Below are positions 1 to 5,771 of a stretch of 8,536 nt of DNA, one piece after another; position 1 is the first letter of the stretch, and each line of letters begins with the position of its first letter. A program made the translations under genes and the position numbers. Origin of the DNA: Pseudomonas sp. (GTDB taxonomy: Bacteria; Pseudomonadota; Gammaproteobacteria; Pseudomonadales; Pseudomonadaceae). The stretch lies in NCBI GenBank assembly GCA_029240955.1, contig JARDZH010000281.1, positions 1 to 8,536 of the forward strand, read 5' to 3'. Under the pieces are notes generated by a model. The model did no database searches. It was given only the letters and a program-made list of their open reading frames with translations, and was not told where the DNA came from.

Positions 1-510
1 ACCGACAGCTTCACGCTGGGCGTGTGCAACGGTTGCCAGATGCTGTCCAACCTGCACGAGCTGATCCCGGGCACCGAGTTCTGGCCGCACTTCGTACGCA
101 ACCGCTCCGAGCAGTTCGAGGCGCGGGTTGCCATGGTGCAGATCCAGGAATCGGCGTCGATCTTCCTGCAGGGCATGGCCGGTTCGCGCATGCCGATCGC
201 CATCGCTCACGGTGAAGGCCATGCCGAATTCAAGAACAGCGATGCGCTGCTTGAAGCCGACGTGTCGGGCACCGTGGCGCTGCGCTTCGTCGACAACCAT
301 GGCAAGGTCACCGAAACCTATCCGGCCAACCCGAACGGTTCTCCGCGCGGTATCGGCGGCATGACCACGCTGGACGGTCGCGTCACCATCATGATGCCGC
401 ACCCTGAGCGTGTGTTCCGCGCTGTGCAGAACTCGTGGCGTCCTGAGGAGTGGAACGAAGACGGTGCCTGGATGCGCATGTTCCGCAACGCGCGGGTGTG
501 GGTGAACTAA
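1..510 (+). CDS. purL: Phosphoribosylformylglycinamidine synthase, C-terminal glutaminase part (5' end outside window)
   Basis: PurL converts FGAR, glutamine and ATP to FGAM in the fourth step of de novo purine synthesis. Only the last 169 residues are present; the frame is open at base 1 and ends at TAA 508-510. The fragment is the class I glutamine amidotransferase domain that ends the large single-chain PurL of gammaproteobacteria. The nucleophile motif GVCNGCQ has its predicted catalytic Cys at fragment residue 9. The partner His and Glu are in MPHPER (His134, Glu136 of the fragment). An HGEGH segment lies between them. The C-terminus ends normally, with no sign of truncation. Full-length PurL is about 1300 residues, so most of the gene lies upstream. 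The next gene starts 5 nt after the stop, which suggests co-transcription. Family assignment is secure. Confidence 0.97.
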   Translation, partial: TDSFTLGVCNGCQMLSNLHELIPGTEFWPHFVRNRSEQFEARVAMVQIQESASIFLQGMAGSRMPIAIAHGEGHAEFKNSDALLEADVSGTVALRFVDNHGKVTETYPANPNGSPRGIGGMTTLDGRVTIMMPHPERVFRAVQNSWRPEEWNEDGAWMRMFRNARVWVN

Positions 511-515
511 GCACC

Positions 516-827
516 ATGTACAAGCTCGCGTTCTTCGTGCCTGCGAGCCATGTGGAAAAGGTCAAGGCCGCCGTATTCGCCGCAGGTGCAGGGCGAATCG
601 GCAGCTACGACCATTGCGCCTGGCAGGTGCTCGGTCAGGGCCAGTTCCGCCCGCTGGACGGTAGTCAGCCGTTTATTGGGCAGAGCGGTCACGTTGAGCA
701 GGTGCAGGAGTGGAAGGTCGAGATGGTGGTGGCCGACGAGTTGATTCGTCCGGCCGTCGCCGCGCTCAAGCGCAGCCACCCGTACGAAACCCCTGCCTAC
801 GAAGTGTGGCGTCTGGAAGATATCTAG
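516..827 (+). CDS. YqfO/NIF3-like small domain protein (103 aa)
   Basis: This is a 103-residue soluble protein resembling the inserted or stand-alone YqfO domain (PII/CutA-like fold) of NIF3-family proteins. The visible signatures are the central AGAGRIGSYDHC segment (residues 25-36), the following GQGQFRPLDGSQPFIG stretch, and the C-terminal SHPYETPAYEVW motif. These are typical of annotated YqfO family proteins in Pseudomonas. The biochemical role is unknown, and metal or small-ligand binding is only an inference from the fold. I chose ATG 516 because homology begins at MYKLAFFVP; an in-frame start at 450 would lie inside purL. The gap to purL is 5 nt with no strong Shine-Dalgarno, so translation is probably coupled to purL. 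Confidence 0.88.
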   Translation: MYKLAFFVPASHVEKVKAAVFAAGAGRIGSYDHCAWQVLGQGQFRPLDGSQPFIGQSGHVEQVQEWKVEMVVADELIRPAVAALKRSHPYETPAYEVWRLEDI

Positions 828-856
828 ACGCCGCGCGGATGTGCGGTTATGTCCTC

Positions 857-948
857 TGTGGGAGCGGCTTCAGCCGCGAAGACGTATGTCCAGGCCGGGC
901 AGATGTTGCGGTTGTGCTGGCCGATTCGCCAGCAAGCTGGCTCCTACA
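857..948. repeat. Inverted REP pair (REPIN) with two different REP subtypes
   Basis: The left arm (857-884) carries the GTGGGAGCGGCTTCAGCCGC core with an internal AGCGGCTTCAGCCGCG-type hairpin. The right arm (925-948) is, on the opposite strand, TGTAGGAGCCAGCTTGCTGG. The arms share the GTRGGAGC head but differ in their palindrome, so this is a mixed pair. It fills the 130-bp gap between two convergent genes, where it could act as a bidirectional transcription or mRNA 3'-end barrier. I see no other gene or conventional terminator in the gap. Confidence 0.85.
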
Positions 949-957
949 TGGCGTGGC

Positions 958-1521
958 TCACGGCCTGATCTCGATCATCGTCCCGTCTTTCACCAGATCC
1001 CAGACCTCACGCATGTCGTTGTTCTTCAGCGCGATGCAGCCGTTGGTCCAGTCCAGCGTGTGGAAGTACCACTCGGGATATTCCTCATCCACCGGCGTGC
1101 CGTGGATCATGATCATGCTGCCTGGCTTCACACCTTCACGACGCGCACGTGCCGCATCCGAGATGTTGGGGTAGGAAATGTGCATCGACAGGTTGTAGTT
1201 ATTGCTGGGCTTGCGCCAGTCCAGCCAGTAGAAGCCCTCGGGCGTGCGCTGATCACCTTCCTGCAGTTTGGTGCCAGTCGGGTTACGGCCAAGCGAGATG
1301 CGGTACGTTTTGAGCGCTTCCCCTTCGCTGATCAACTGCAACTGACGCGCGGATTTGAGCACCAGCACCTTGTCGATCTTGCGATCCGACAGACGCTCGG
1401 TATTGATCACCTTGTTGTTGATGATCTTCTGCTCGCTGCCCTTGGGCACGATGATCTGGGTGAACGCAGCTTGCGAAAGCGGTACGCACGTAAAGCAAAG
1501 AAAGGCCAACAACCAGCGCAT
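958..1521 (-). CDS. Exported L,D-transpeptidase (YkuD-fold) family protein
   Basis: This is a 187-residue predicted periplasmic protein. Residues 1-18 form a short signal peptide (MRWLLAFLCFTCVPLSQA) with likely cleavage before AFTQ. The YkuD catalytic region carries HGTP (His140) and, about 20 residues later, DWTNGCIAL, with the predicted nucleophile Cys162. Family members make or cut L,D bonds in peptidoglycan stem peptides or link lipoprotein to peptidoglycan. The DWTxGCIA form also occurs in YafK/DpaA-like hydrolases, so transpeptidase versus amidase/carboxypeptidase activity cannot be decided here. There is no LysM or other wall-binding domain. On the minus strand an AGGGA ribosome site lies about 8 nt before ATG 1521. 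The gene follows a Nudix gene after 39 nt on the same strand, which suggests an operon. Confidence 0.92.
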   Translation of the reverse strand: MRWLLAFLCFTCVPLSQAAFTQIIVPKGSEQKIINNKVINTERLSDRKIDKVLVLKSARQLQLISEGEALKTYRISLGRNPTGTKLQEGDQRTPEGFYWLDWRKPSNNYNLSMHISYPNISDAARARREGVKPGSMIMIHGTPVDEEYPEWYFHTLDWTNGCIALKNNDMREVWDLVKDGTMIEIRP

Positions 1522-1560
1522 TTACGAAATCCCTGACGGCCCGAGACGTGCGAGCCAGTC

Positions 1561-2127
1561 TTATTGTGACGTTGTAGTGGTATCGAGCATGGGGCGAGAC
1601 GGGGGCAGGGCGCTGGTGTGAACCGGATAGACCTGCCGTTGCCGATCGGCGAAGTAGCATTCTAGGGTACGCCGCACCGTCATGAAAGCCAGCTCCGACC
1701 AGGGAATGTCAGCCTCGTCGAACAGCTGCACCTCGAGACTTTCGACACCTGCGGCAAACGCCGAGCCGCTCAGCTCTGCGCGGTAGAACACATGCACCTG
1801 GTTGATGTGCGGCACATCGATCAGCGAATACAGATGCAGCGTCTCCAGATCGGCGCAGGCTTCTTCAACCGTCTCGCGCCGTGCGGCCTGTTCCACGGTT
1901 TCTCCGTTTTCCATGAAGCCGGCCGGCAGCGTCCAGAAACCCAGGCGCGGCTCGATCGCGCGGCGGCACAGCAGAACCTTGTCGCCGACCGTGACCAGAC
2001 AGCCCGCGACGATATTGGGGTTCTGGTAATGAATGGTGTGGCAATGCTCGCACACATAACGCGGGCGGCTATCGCCCTCGGGGATGCGCTGGATAACGGG
2101 GTTGCCGCACTGGCTGCAGAATTTCAT
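1561..2127 (-). CDS. Nudix hydrolase with N-terminal zinc ribbon
   Basis: This 188-residue soluble protein has two visible domains. A zinc ribbon with Cys4-x2-Cys7 and Cys26-x2-Cys29 is followed by a Nudix fold from about residue 38 to 150. The Nudix box runs from Gly70 to Ala92 with the metal-binding core RETVEEAC (Arg84, Glu85, Glu88, Glu89). The usual Gly near the end of the box is Cys91 here. The family hydrolyses nucleoside diphosphates linked to another group. The zinc ribbon recalls NudC (NADH pyrophosphatase), but the NudC N-terminal domain is absent, so the substrate is unknown. ATG 2127 was chosen because the ribbon begins at MKFCSQCG; the 44 in-frame residues upstream look non-coding and overlap the divergent promoter region. 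The Shine-Dalgarno is weak. The C-terminal 30 residues are low-complexity. Confidence 0.9.
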   Translation of the reverse strand: MKFCSQCGNPVIQRIPEGDSRPRYVCEHCHTIHYQNPNIVAGCLVTVGDKVLLCRRAIEPRLGFWTLPAGFMENGETVEQAARRETVEEACADLETLHLYSLIDVPHINQVHVFYRAELSGSAFAAGVESLEVQLFDEADIPWSELAFMTVRRTLECYFADRQRQVYPVHTSALPPSRPMLDTTTTSQ

Positions 2128-2200
2128 GATCGGGTTCGATAAGTGGAGGCAGGCGCTATCTTGGCCTGTCGCGCGGCGGATCGGCAAGTTGCAATACGGT

Positions 2201-2228
2201 TTGACGAAACGCGGCTTTGGTGCATCAT
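2201..2228 (+). promoter_or_regulatory. Possible sigma70 promoter for the Nudix-carbonic anhydrase operon
   Basis: TTGACG (2201-2206) matches the -35 consensus at five of six bases and is followed after 16 bp by CATCAT (2223-2228), a weak -10. It lies in the 130-bp space between divergent Nudix genes, about 30 nt before ATG 2258. A promoter for the minus-strand gene must lie in the same space, but I see no convincing match for it. This is a pattern call only. Confidence 0.35.
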
Positions 2229-2257
2229 GCCAGACAGGCAACATATCGAGATTTCCC

Positions 2258-2854
2258 ATGCTGGATGAGCTACTTCGCCGTGTAGGCAGTCACACGCCAG
2301 ACACCCTCGAAACGGATCGGTCATTTCCCGAGGCCGCCGTACTGGTGCCGATCACCCGCAGTGACGAGCCTGAGTTGATTCTGACCCTGCGCGCCAGCGG
2401 GCTTTCGACCCATGGCGGCGAGGTGGCGTTTCCCGGCGGGCACCGCGACCCTGAAGACCCGGATCTGGTGTTCACCGCGCTGCGCGAGGCCGAAGAGGAA
2501 ATCGGCTTGCCGCCAGGCCTGGTCGAAATCATCGGGCCGCTGAGCCCGCTGATTTCCAAGCACGGCATCAAGGTCACGCCTTATGTGGGCGTGATTCCGG
2601 ACTTCGTCGAGTACAAGCCCAATGACGGCGAAATCGCGGCGGTGTTCAGCGTGCCGCTCGAATTCTTCCGGCAGGACACGCGCGAGCACACGCACCGCAT
2701 CGATTACGCAGGTCGCAGTTGGTACGTTCCCAGCTATCGTTATGGCGAATACAAGATCTGGGGGTTGACCGCGATTGTCATCGTCGAGCTGATCAACGTG
2801 CTGTATGACAGCAATATCAGCCTGCATCACCCGCCTGAGCGCTCCACCATCTGA
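2258..2854 (+). CDS. CoA pyrophosphatase-type Nudix hydrolase (NudL-like)
   Basis: This is a 198-residue cytosolic Nudix hydrolase. Residues 41-61 carry the NuCoA signature seen in CoA-cleaving Nudix enzymes, including ILTLRASGLSTHGGEVAFPG with Arg45, His52, Gly54 and Glu55. The Nudix box follows directly (residues 60-84) with core REAEEEIGL (Arg76, Glu77, Glu80, Glu81). Members split CoA or acyl-CoA into 3',5'-ADP and (acyl-)phosphopantetheine. The length fits the family, and the C-terminal IWGLTA element (167-172) is also common in it. I chose ATG 2258 because homology starts at MLDELLRR; the reading frame extends further upstream only through the divergent promoter region. It is the first gene of a plus-strand group with the carbonic anhydrase-like gene 57 nt downstream. 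Whether CoA is the true substrate is inferred from motif alone. Confidence 0.92.
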   Translation: MLDELLRRVGSHTPDTLETDRSFPEAAVLVPITRSDEPELILTLRASGLSTHGGEVAFPGGHRDPEDPDLVFTALREAEEEIGLPPGLVEIIGPLSPLISKHGIKVTPYVGVIPDFVEYKPNDGEIAAVFSVPLEFFRQDTREHTHRIDYAGRSWYVPSYRYGEYKIWGLTAIVIVELINVLYDSNISLHHPPERSTI

Positions 2855-2871
2855 CGTGCCATCCATAATGA

Positions 2872-2891
2872 GCCGCGCGCATCAGCGCGGC
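2872..2891 (+). other. Perfect 7-bp stem hairpin between two operon genes
   Basis: GCCGCGC and GCGCGGC pair around a GCATCA loop. The hairpin begins 17 nt after the Nudix stop and ends just before the GAGGA ribosome site of the next gene. No T-run follows, so it is not a standard terminator. It may stabilise upstream mRNA or set the relative expression of the two genes. Confidence 0.5.
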
Positions 2892-2911
2892 CGACAGCCC
2901 GAGGACACTGC

Positions 2912-3436
2912 ATGAAATATCGCCTGGGAGACGCCTGCGTCCAGACCGATCCGGCCAGCTGGGTCGCGCCCAACGCCACGCTGATCGGCAGGGTCAGACT
3001 CGAAGCGGGTGCCAGCGTCTGGTTCAACGCCGTGCTGCGGGGCGATAACGAGCTGATCCATATCGGCGAAAACAGCAACGTTCAGGACGGGACGGTCATT
3101 CACACCGACATGGGTTCGCCGCTCGAAGTCGGCAAGGGTGTGACCATCGGCCACAACGCGATGCTGCACGGCTGCACCGTCGGTGATTACAGCCTGATCG
3201 GCATCAATGCCGTGATTCTCAACGGTGCTCGTATCGGCAAGTACTGCATCATCGGCGCCAACTCGCTGATCGGCGAAGGCAAGGTCATTCCCGATGGCTC
3301 GCTGGTGATGGGCTCGCCCGGCAAAGTCGTGCGGGAGCTGACCGACATCCAGAAGAAGATGCTGGAGGCCAGCGCCGCTCACTATGTTCACAACGCGCAA
3401 CGCTACGCGCGGGATCTGGCGGAGCAGCACGAGTGA
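2912..3436 (+). CDS. Gamma-class carbonic anhydrase-like hexapeptide-repeat protein
   Basis: This 174-residue protein is predicted to fold as a trimeric left-handed beta-helix, from hexapeptide repeats over residues 15-135, followed by a C-terminal alpha-helix. The three zinc-ligand histidines are present: His64 (TVIHTD), His81 (TIGHNA) and His86 (AMLHGC). The conserved Arg43 (LRGDN) and the Gln58-Asp59 pair, which correspond to structural residues of archaeal Cam, are also present. The family includes YrdA, CaiE and PaaY. Some members hydrate CO2, others are inactive in assays or have thioesterase or other roles, so carbonic anhydrase activity is a possibility only. The GAGGA ribosome site at 2901-2905 is well placed for ATG 2912. 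The last four bases overlap the start of the DUF1289 gene, which indicates translational coupling. Confidence 0.93.
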   Translation: MKYRLGDACVQTDPASWVAPNATLIGRVRLEAGASVWFNAVLRGDNELIHIGENSNVQDGTVIHTDMGSPLEVGKGVTIGHNAMLHGCTVGDYSLIGINAVILNGARIGKYCIIGANSLIGEGKVIPDGSLVMGSPGKVVRELTDIQKKMLEASAAHYVHNAQRYARDLAEQHE

Positions 3437-3642
3437 CGGATATCGATTTGATCAGCGAGAAACCGGTCCGCTCTCCCTGCGTGAGTATCTGTGCGCTGGA
3501 CGAGGCGGACATTTGTACAGGCTGTCAGCGTACCGGCAACGAGATTACCCAGTGGGGTCGCATGAACAACGAACAACGCCGGGCGGTGCTGGTGTTGTGT
3601 CATGAGCGGGCGAAGGCGGGTGGGGTGCTTTTGGGGGTGTGA
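3433..3642 (+). CDS. DUF1289 family Cys-rich small protein
   Basis: This 69-residue protein has the DUF1289 pattern [18 protein letters not shown], with cysteines at 16, 20, 28 and 31. It is followed by the conserved RT-x-x-EI-x-x-W segment (residues 33-41). The four cysteines suggest a small metal (zinc or Fe-S) site, which is an inference. The function of the family is not known. The start is GTG at 3433, overlapping the TGA of the upstream gene in a GTGA arrangement, so it is very probably translated by coupling from the carbonic anhydrase-like gene. It is the last gene of this group, and a REPIN follows about 30 nt later. Confidence 0.9.
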   Translation: MTDIDLISEKPVRSPCVSICALDEADICTGCQRTGNEITQWGRMNNEQRRAVLVLCHERAKAGGVLLGV

Positions 3643-3674
3643 CCTGTAGCCGATGAATACTGCTTACCGGCCTC

Positions 3675-3759
3675 GTCGCGAGCTTCGCTCCCTCCCACAA
3701 GGTTTGCTGTAGGTGTTGTGAGCAACGCTATACCTGTGGGAGGGAGCGAAGCTCGCGAC
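3675..3759. repeat. REPIN with perfectly matching 25-bp arms
   Basis: The left arm 3675-3699 is the exact reverse complement of the right arm 3735-3759 (core GGGAGGGAGCGAAGCTCGCG). Each arm contains its own small GAGC-GAA-GCTC hairpin. The 35-bp middle holds a further short inverted repeat, GTTG-TGAG-CAAC (3715-3726). The element sits in the 230-bp gap between the DUF1289 gene and the VUT gene, where it may form the 3' end of the upstream transcript. Confidence 0.88.
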
Positions 3760-3788
3760 AGCGGTGGAGATTTTGAAATACGTCTCGC

Positions 3789-3812
3789 TGTAGGAGCCAG
3801 CTTGCTGGCGAT
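3789..3812 (+). repeat. Single REP element
   Basis: TGTAGGAGCCAGCTTGCTGG and its GCGA tail match, on the opposite strand, the right arm at 925-948. No inverted partner of the same subtype lies within the gap, so it stands alone 29 nt downstream of the 3675-3759 REPIN. The remaining 60 bp before the VUT gene hold no clear promoter or riboswitch that I can recognise. Confidence 0.8.
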
Positions 3813-3872
3813 GGAATATCCGGCCGGACCATCTGCTGCTACCATTGGCGCCCCTTTTTCAGGCCGTTTTCC

Positions 3873-4340
3873 ATGCTTTTCCTGATCGCATACATAAGCA
3901 GCGTCGTGCTGATCAATTTCGCATTTTCCGCCGCTCCGCATCTCGACGTCATCTGGTCGGCGTGGGGCGGGTTGGTGTTCGTGTTGCGCGACATGGTGCA
4001 GACCCGCTTCGGTCACGGCGCGCTGGTCGCCATGCTGGCCGCGCTGGTGTTGTCCTATCTCACCAGCGATCCGACCATCGCGCTCGCCAGCGCTACGGCT
4101 TTCGCGGTGTCCGAATGCATCGACTGGCTGGTATTCAGCATCACCAGACGCCCGCTGCGGGACCGGCTCTGGATCAGCTCCGCGCTGAGCATTCCGATCG
4201 ACACCTTCATTTTCTTCGGCATGATCGACGCCCTGACTGCGCCAGTGTTGCTCACAGCGCTGGCTTCCAAGTTCGCCGGCGTCACCGCAGTGTGGCTGAT
4301 CATGACCTGGCGTGAGCGCAAACGCGCGTTCGCCGGCTGA
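3873..4340 (+). CDS. VUT family integral membrane protein (putative vitamin/queuosine-precursor uptake)
   Basis: This 155-residue, strongly hydrophobic protein has about six membrane segments (roughly residues 1-20, 27-44, 48-65, 68-90, 100-120 and 124-146). It has the appearance of the VUT family (previously DUF165), which includes YhhQ-type queuosine-precursor transporters. Supporting features are the polar Arg-Asp/Gln cluster RDMVQTRFGH (39-48), the SECIDWLVF motif (80-88) with acidic residues inside a membrane segment, and the IPIDTFIF segment (107-114). The substrate is not determined by sequence, and no preQ1 riboswitch is visible upstream. ATG 3873 has a poor ribosome site (AGG about 9 nt upstream). 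It precedes purT on the same strand with a 103-bp gap containing a small hairpin, so co-transcription is possible but not required. Confidence 0.8.
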   Translation: MLFLIAYISSVVLINFAFSAAPHLDVIWSAWGGLVFVLRDMVQTRFGHGALVAMLAALVLSYLTSDPTIALASATAFAVSECIDWLVFSITRRPLRDRLWISSALSIPIDTFIFFGMIDALTAPVLLTALASKFAGVTAVWLIMTWRERKRAFAG

Positions 4341-4341
4341 G

Positions 4342-4358
4342 GCCCCGCAGCAAGGGGC
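4342..4358 (+). terminator. Weak hairpin after the VUT gene
   Basis: GCCCC and GGGGC form a 5-bp stem around a 7-nt loop immediately after the VUT stop codon. Only TT follows before mixed sequence, so if it terminates transcription it is inefficient. Confidence 0.3.
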
Positions 4359-4443
4359 TTCGTGATAAATTGCGCGCCTTTCTCCACAGCGGTTGCTCGC
4401 ATACGGCGGGCTGCCCTCGATATCTGCTCCACGAGGACCTGAG

Positions 4444-5636
4444 ATGACTCAAATCGGAACTCCACTGTCGCCCACCGCGACTCGCGTACTGTTCTGCGGC
4501 AGCGGCGAGCTGGGCAAGGAAGTCGTGATCGAGCTGCAACGCCTCTGCAACGCCTCGGCGTCGAAGTGATCGCTGTTGACCGTTACGCCAATGCCCCGGC
4601 CATGCAGGTTGCCCACCGCAGTCATGTGGTCAACATGCTCGACGGTGCAGCGCTGCGTGCCGTGATCGAGGCGGAAAAGCCGCATTACATCGTCCCGGAA
4701 ATCGAAGCCATCGCCACCGCCACGCTGGTCGAGCTGGAAGCCGAAGGCTTTACCGTGGTGCCAACCGCGCGCGCCGCACAGCTGACCATGAACCGCGAAG
4801 GTATCCGTCGTCTGGCCGCCGAAGAACTGGGCCTGCCGACCTCACCGTATTTCTTCGCCGACACCTTCGAAACCTATAGCAAGGCCGTTGAAGACCTCGG
4901 CTTCCCGTGCGTGGTCAAGCCGGTCATGAGTTCTTCAGGCAAGGGCCAGAGCCTGCTCAAGAGCGCGGCAGACGTCCAGAAAGCGTGGGACTACGCCCAG
5001 GAAGGCGGGCGCGCCGGCAAGGGCCGGGTCATCGTTGAAGGCTTCATCGATTTCGACTACGAGATCACATTGCTGACCGTGCGCCACGTTGGCGGCACCA
5101 CATTCTGCGCGCCGGTGGGTCACCGTCAGGAGAAGGGCGACTATCAGGAATCCTGGCAGCCGCAGGCCATGAGCCCGGCCGCGCTGGCCGAGTCCGAGCG
5201 CGTTGCCAAGGCCGTCACCGAAGCGCTGGGCGGCCGCGGCATGTTCGGCGTCGAACTGTTCATCAAAGGCGATCAGGTGTGGTTCAGCGAGGTTTCACCG
5301 CGCCCGCACGACACCGGTCTGGTAACGCTGATCTCTCAGGACCTGTCGCAGTTCGCGCTGCACGCCCGCGCCATTCTGGGCCTGCCGGTTCCGCTGATTC
5401 GTCAGTTCGGTCCGTCTGCCTCGGCGGTCATTCTGGTAGAAGGTCAGTCGACCCAGACTGCATTCGCCAACCTGGGTGCTGCGCTGGAAGAGCCTGACAC
5501 CGCCTTGCGCCTGTTCGGCAAGCCTGAGGTCAACGGCCAGCGCCGTATGGGCGTGGCCCTGGCTCGCGACGAATCCATTGAAGCCGCGCGCGCCAAGGCA
5601 ACCCGTGCGGCCCAGGCGGTCAAGGTCGAGCTGTAA
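4444..5636 (+). pseudogene. purT: Formate-dependent GAR transformylase PurT, frameshifted by an 11-bp tandem duplication
   Basis: PurT makes FGAR from GAR, formate and ATP in purine synthesis (ATP-grasp fold). The normal start ATG 4444 has GAGGA at 4433-4437. Translation reads [20 protein letters not shown], then [14 protein letters not shown], and then leaves frame and stops at TGA 4567-4569 after 41 codons. The cause is TGCAACGCCTC repeated directly (4535-4545, 4546-4556). Deleting one copy gives a continuous 393-codon gene reading [20 protein letters not shown], matching the E. coli PurT length of 392. In that restored numbering the GAR contacts Glu22-Leu23, Glu82 and Asp286 and the ATP-site residues Arg114, Lys155 and SSGKGQ 160-165 are all present. 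GTG 4566 overlaps the TGA and begins an open 356-codon frame. A product from it would lack residues 1-37 with Glu22-Leu23, so it is probably inactive. The remainder shows no decay, so the lesion is recent or a sequence error. Confidence 0.9.
4535..4556 (+). repeat. Exact 11-bp tandem duplication inside purT
   Basis: TGCAACGCCTC occurs twice with no gap. Period-11 identity extends one base left (C4534 = C4545), giving 23 bp of period-11 sequence. The insertion shifts the frame by two bases. One copy fits the conserved PurT protein (LQRL) and the other has no counterpart in the family. Duplications of this size arise by slipped-strand replication and can be lost the same way. Confidence 0.95.
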
Positions 5637-5654
5637 GGCTGTTCGCTGGATACC

Positions 5655-5744
5655 TGTGGGAGCGGCTTTAGCCGCGAAGACGTAGTTCCAGTCGACATAA
5701 TGTGTCGAATGTACGGGCTTCTTCGCGGCTGAAGCCGCTCCTAC
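5655..5744. repeat. REPIN between convergent purT and MFS gene
   Basis: The left arm 5655-5680 (GTGGGAGCGGCTTTAGCCGC) and the inverted right arm 5719-5744 (opposite strand GTAGGAGCGGCTTCAGCCGC) differ at two positions in 25. The arms are the same subtype as the left arm at 857-884. The centre contains a 6-bp inverted repeat, TCGACA-TAATG-TGTCGA (5692-5708). It lies at the convergent 3' ends of purT and the MFS gene and could serve both transcripts as a folded 3' end. Confidence 0.88.
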
Positions 5745-5771
5745 GGGTTTGGCGGGGTGCGCGATGGCCGG

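Noticed and set aside
841..1536. Long plus-strand open frame (231 codons) antisense to the L,D-transpeptidase gene
   Set aside because: It covers the REPIN and the complement of a gene with clear catalytic motifs. Its sequence has no recognisable domain. High GC makes long antisense frames common.
2321..2866. Minus-strand open frame (181 codons) opposite the CoA-type Nudix gene
   Set aside because: The plus strand has the NuCoA and Nudix motifs. The antisense reading lacks any domain and is a composition artefact.
2882..3430. Minus-strand open frame (182 codons) opposite the carbonic anhydrase-like gene
   Set aside because: The plus strand encodes all three zinc histidines and the hexapeptide repeats. 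The antisense frame has no family features.
3675..3812. CRISPR-like repeats
   Set aside because: The repeats are inverted instead of direct, differ in subtype, have irregular spacing and no cas genes nearby. They match the REP/REPIN pattern of Pseudomonas.
3780..3872. preQ1-type riboswitch in front of the VUT gene
   Set aside because: Queuosine-precursor transporters sometimes carry one, so I looked for the compact A-rich-tail pseudoknot pattern and did not see it. The region holds a REP element and mixed sequence.
4531..4575. Programmed ribosomal frameshift as an explanation for the two purT frames
   Set aside because: There is no slippery heptamer or RF2-like shift site near the TGA. The exact 11-bp repeat explains the shift fully, and one repeat unit has no counterpart in the PurT family.
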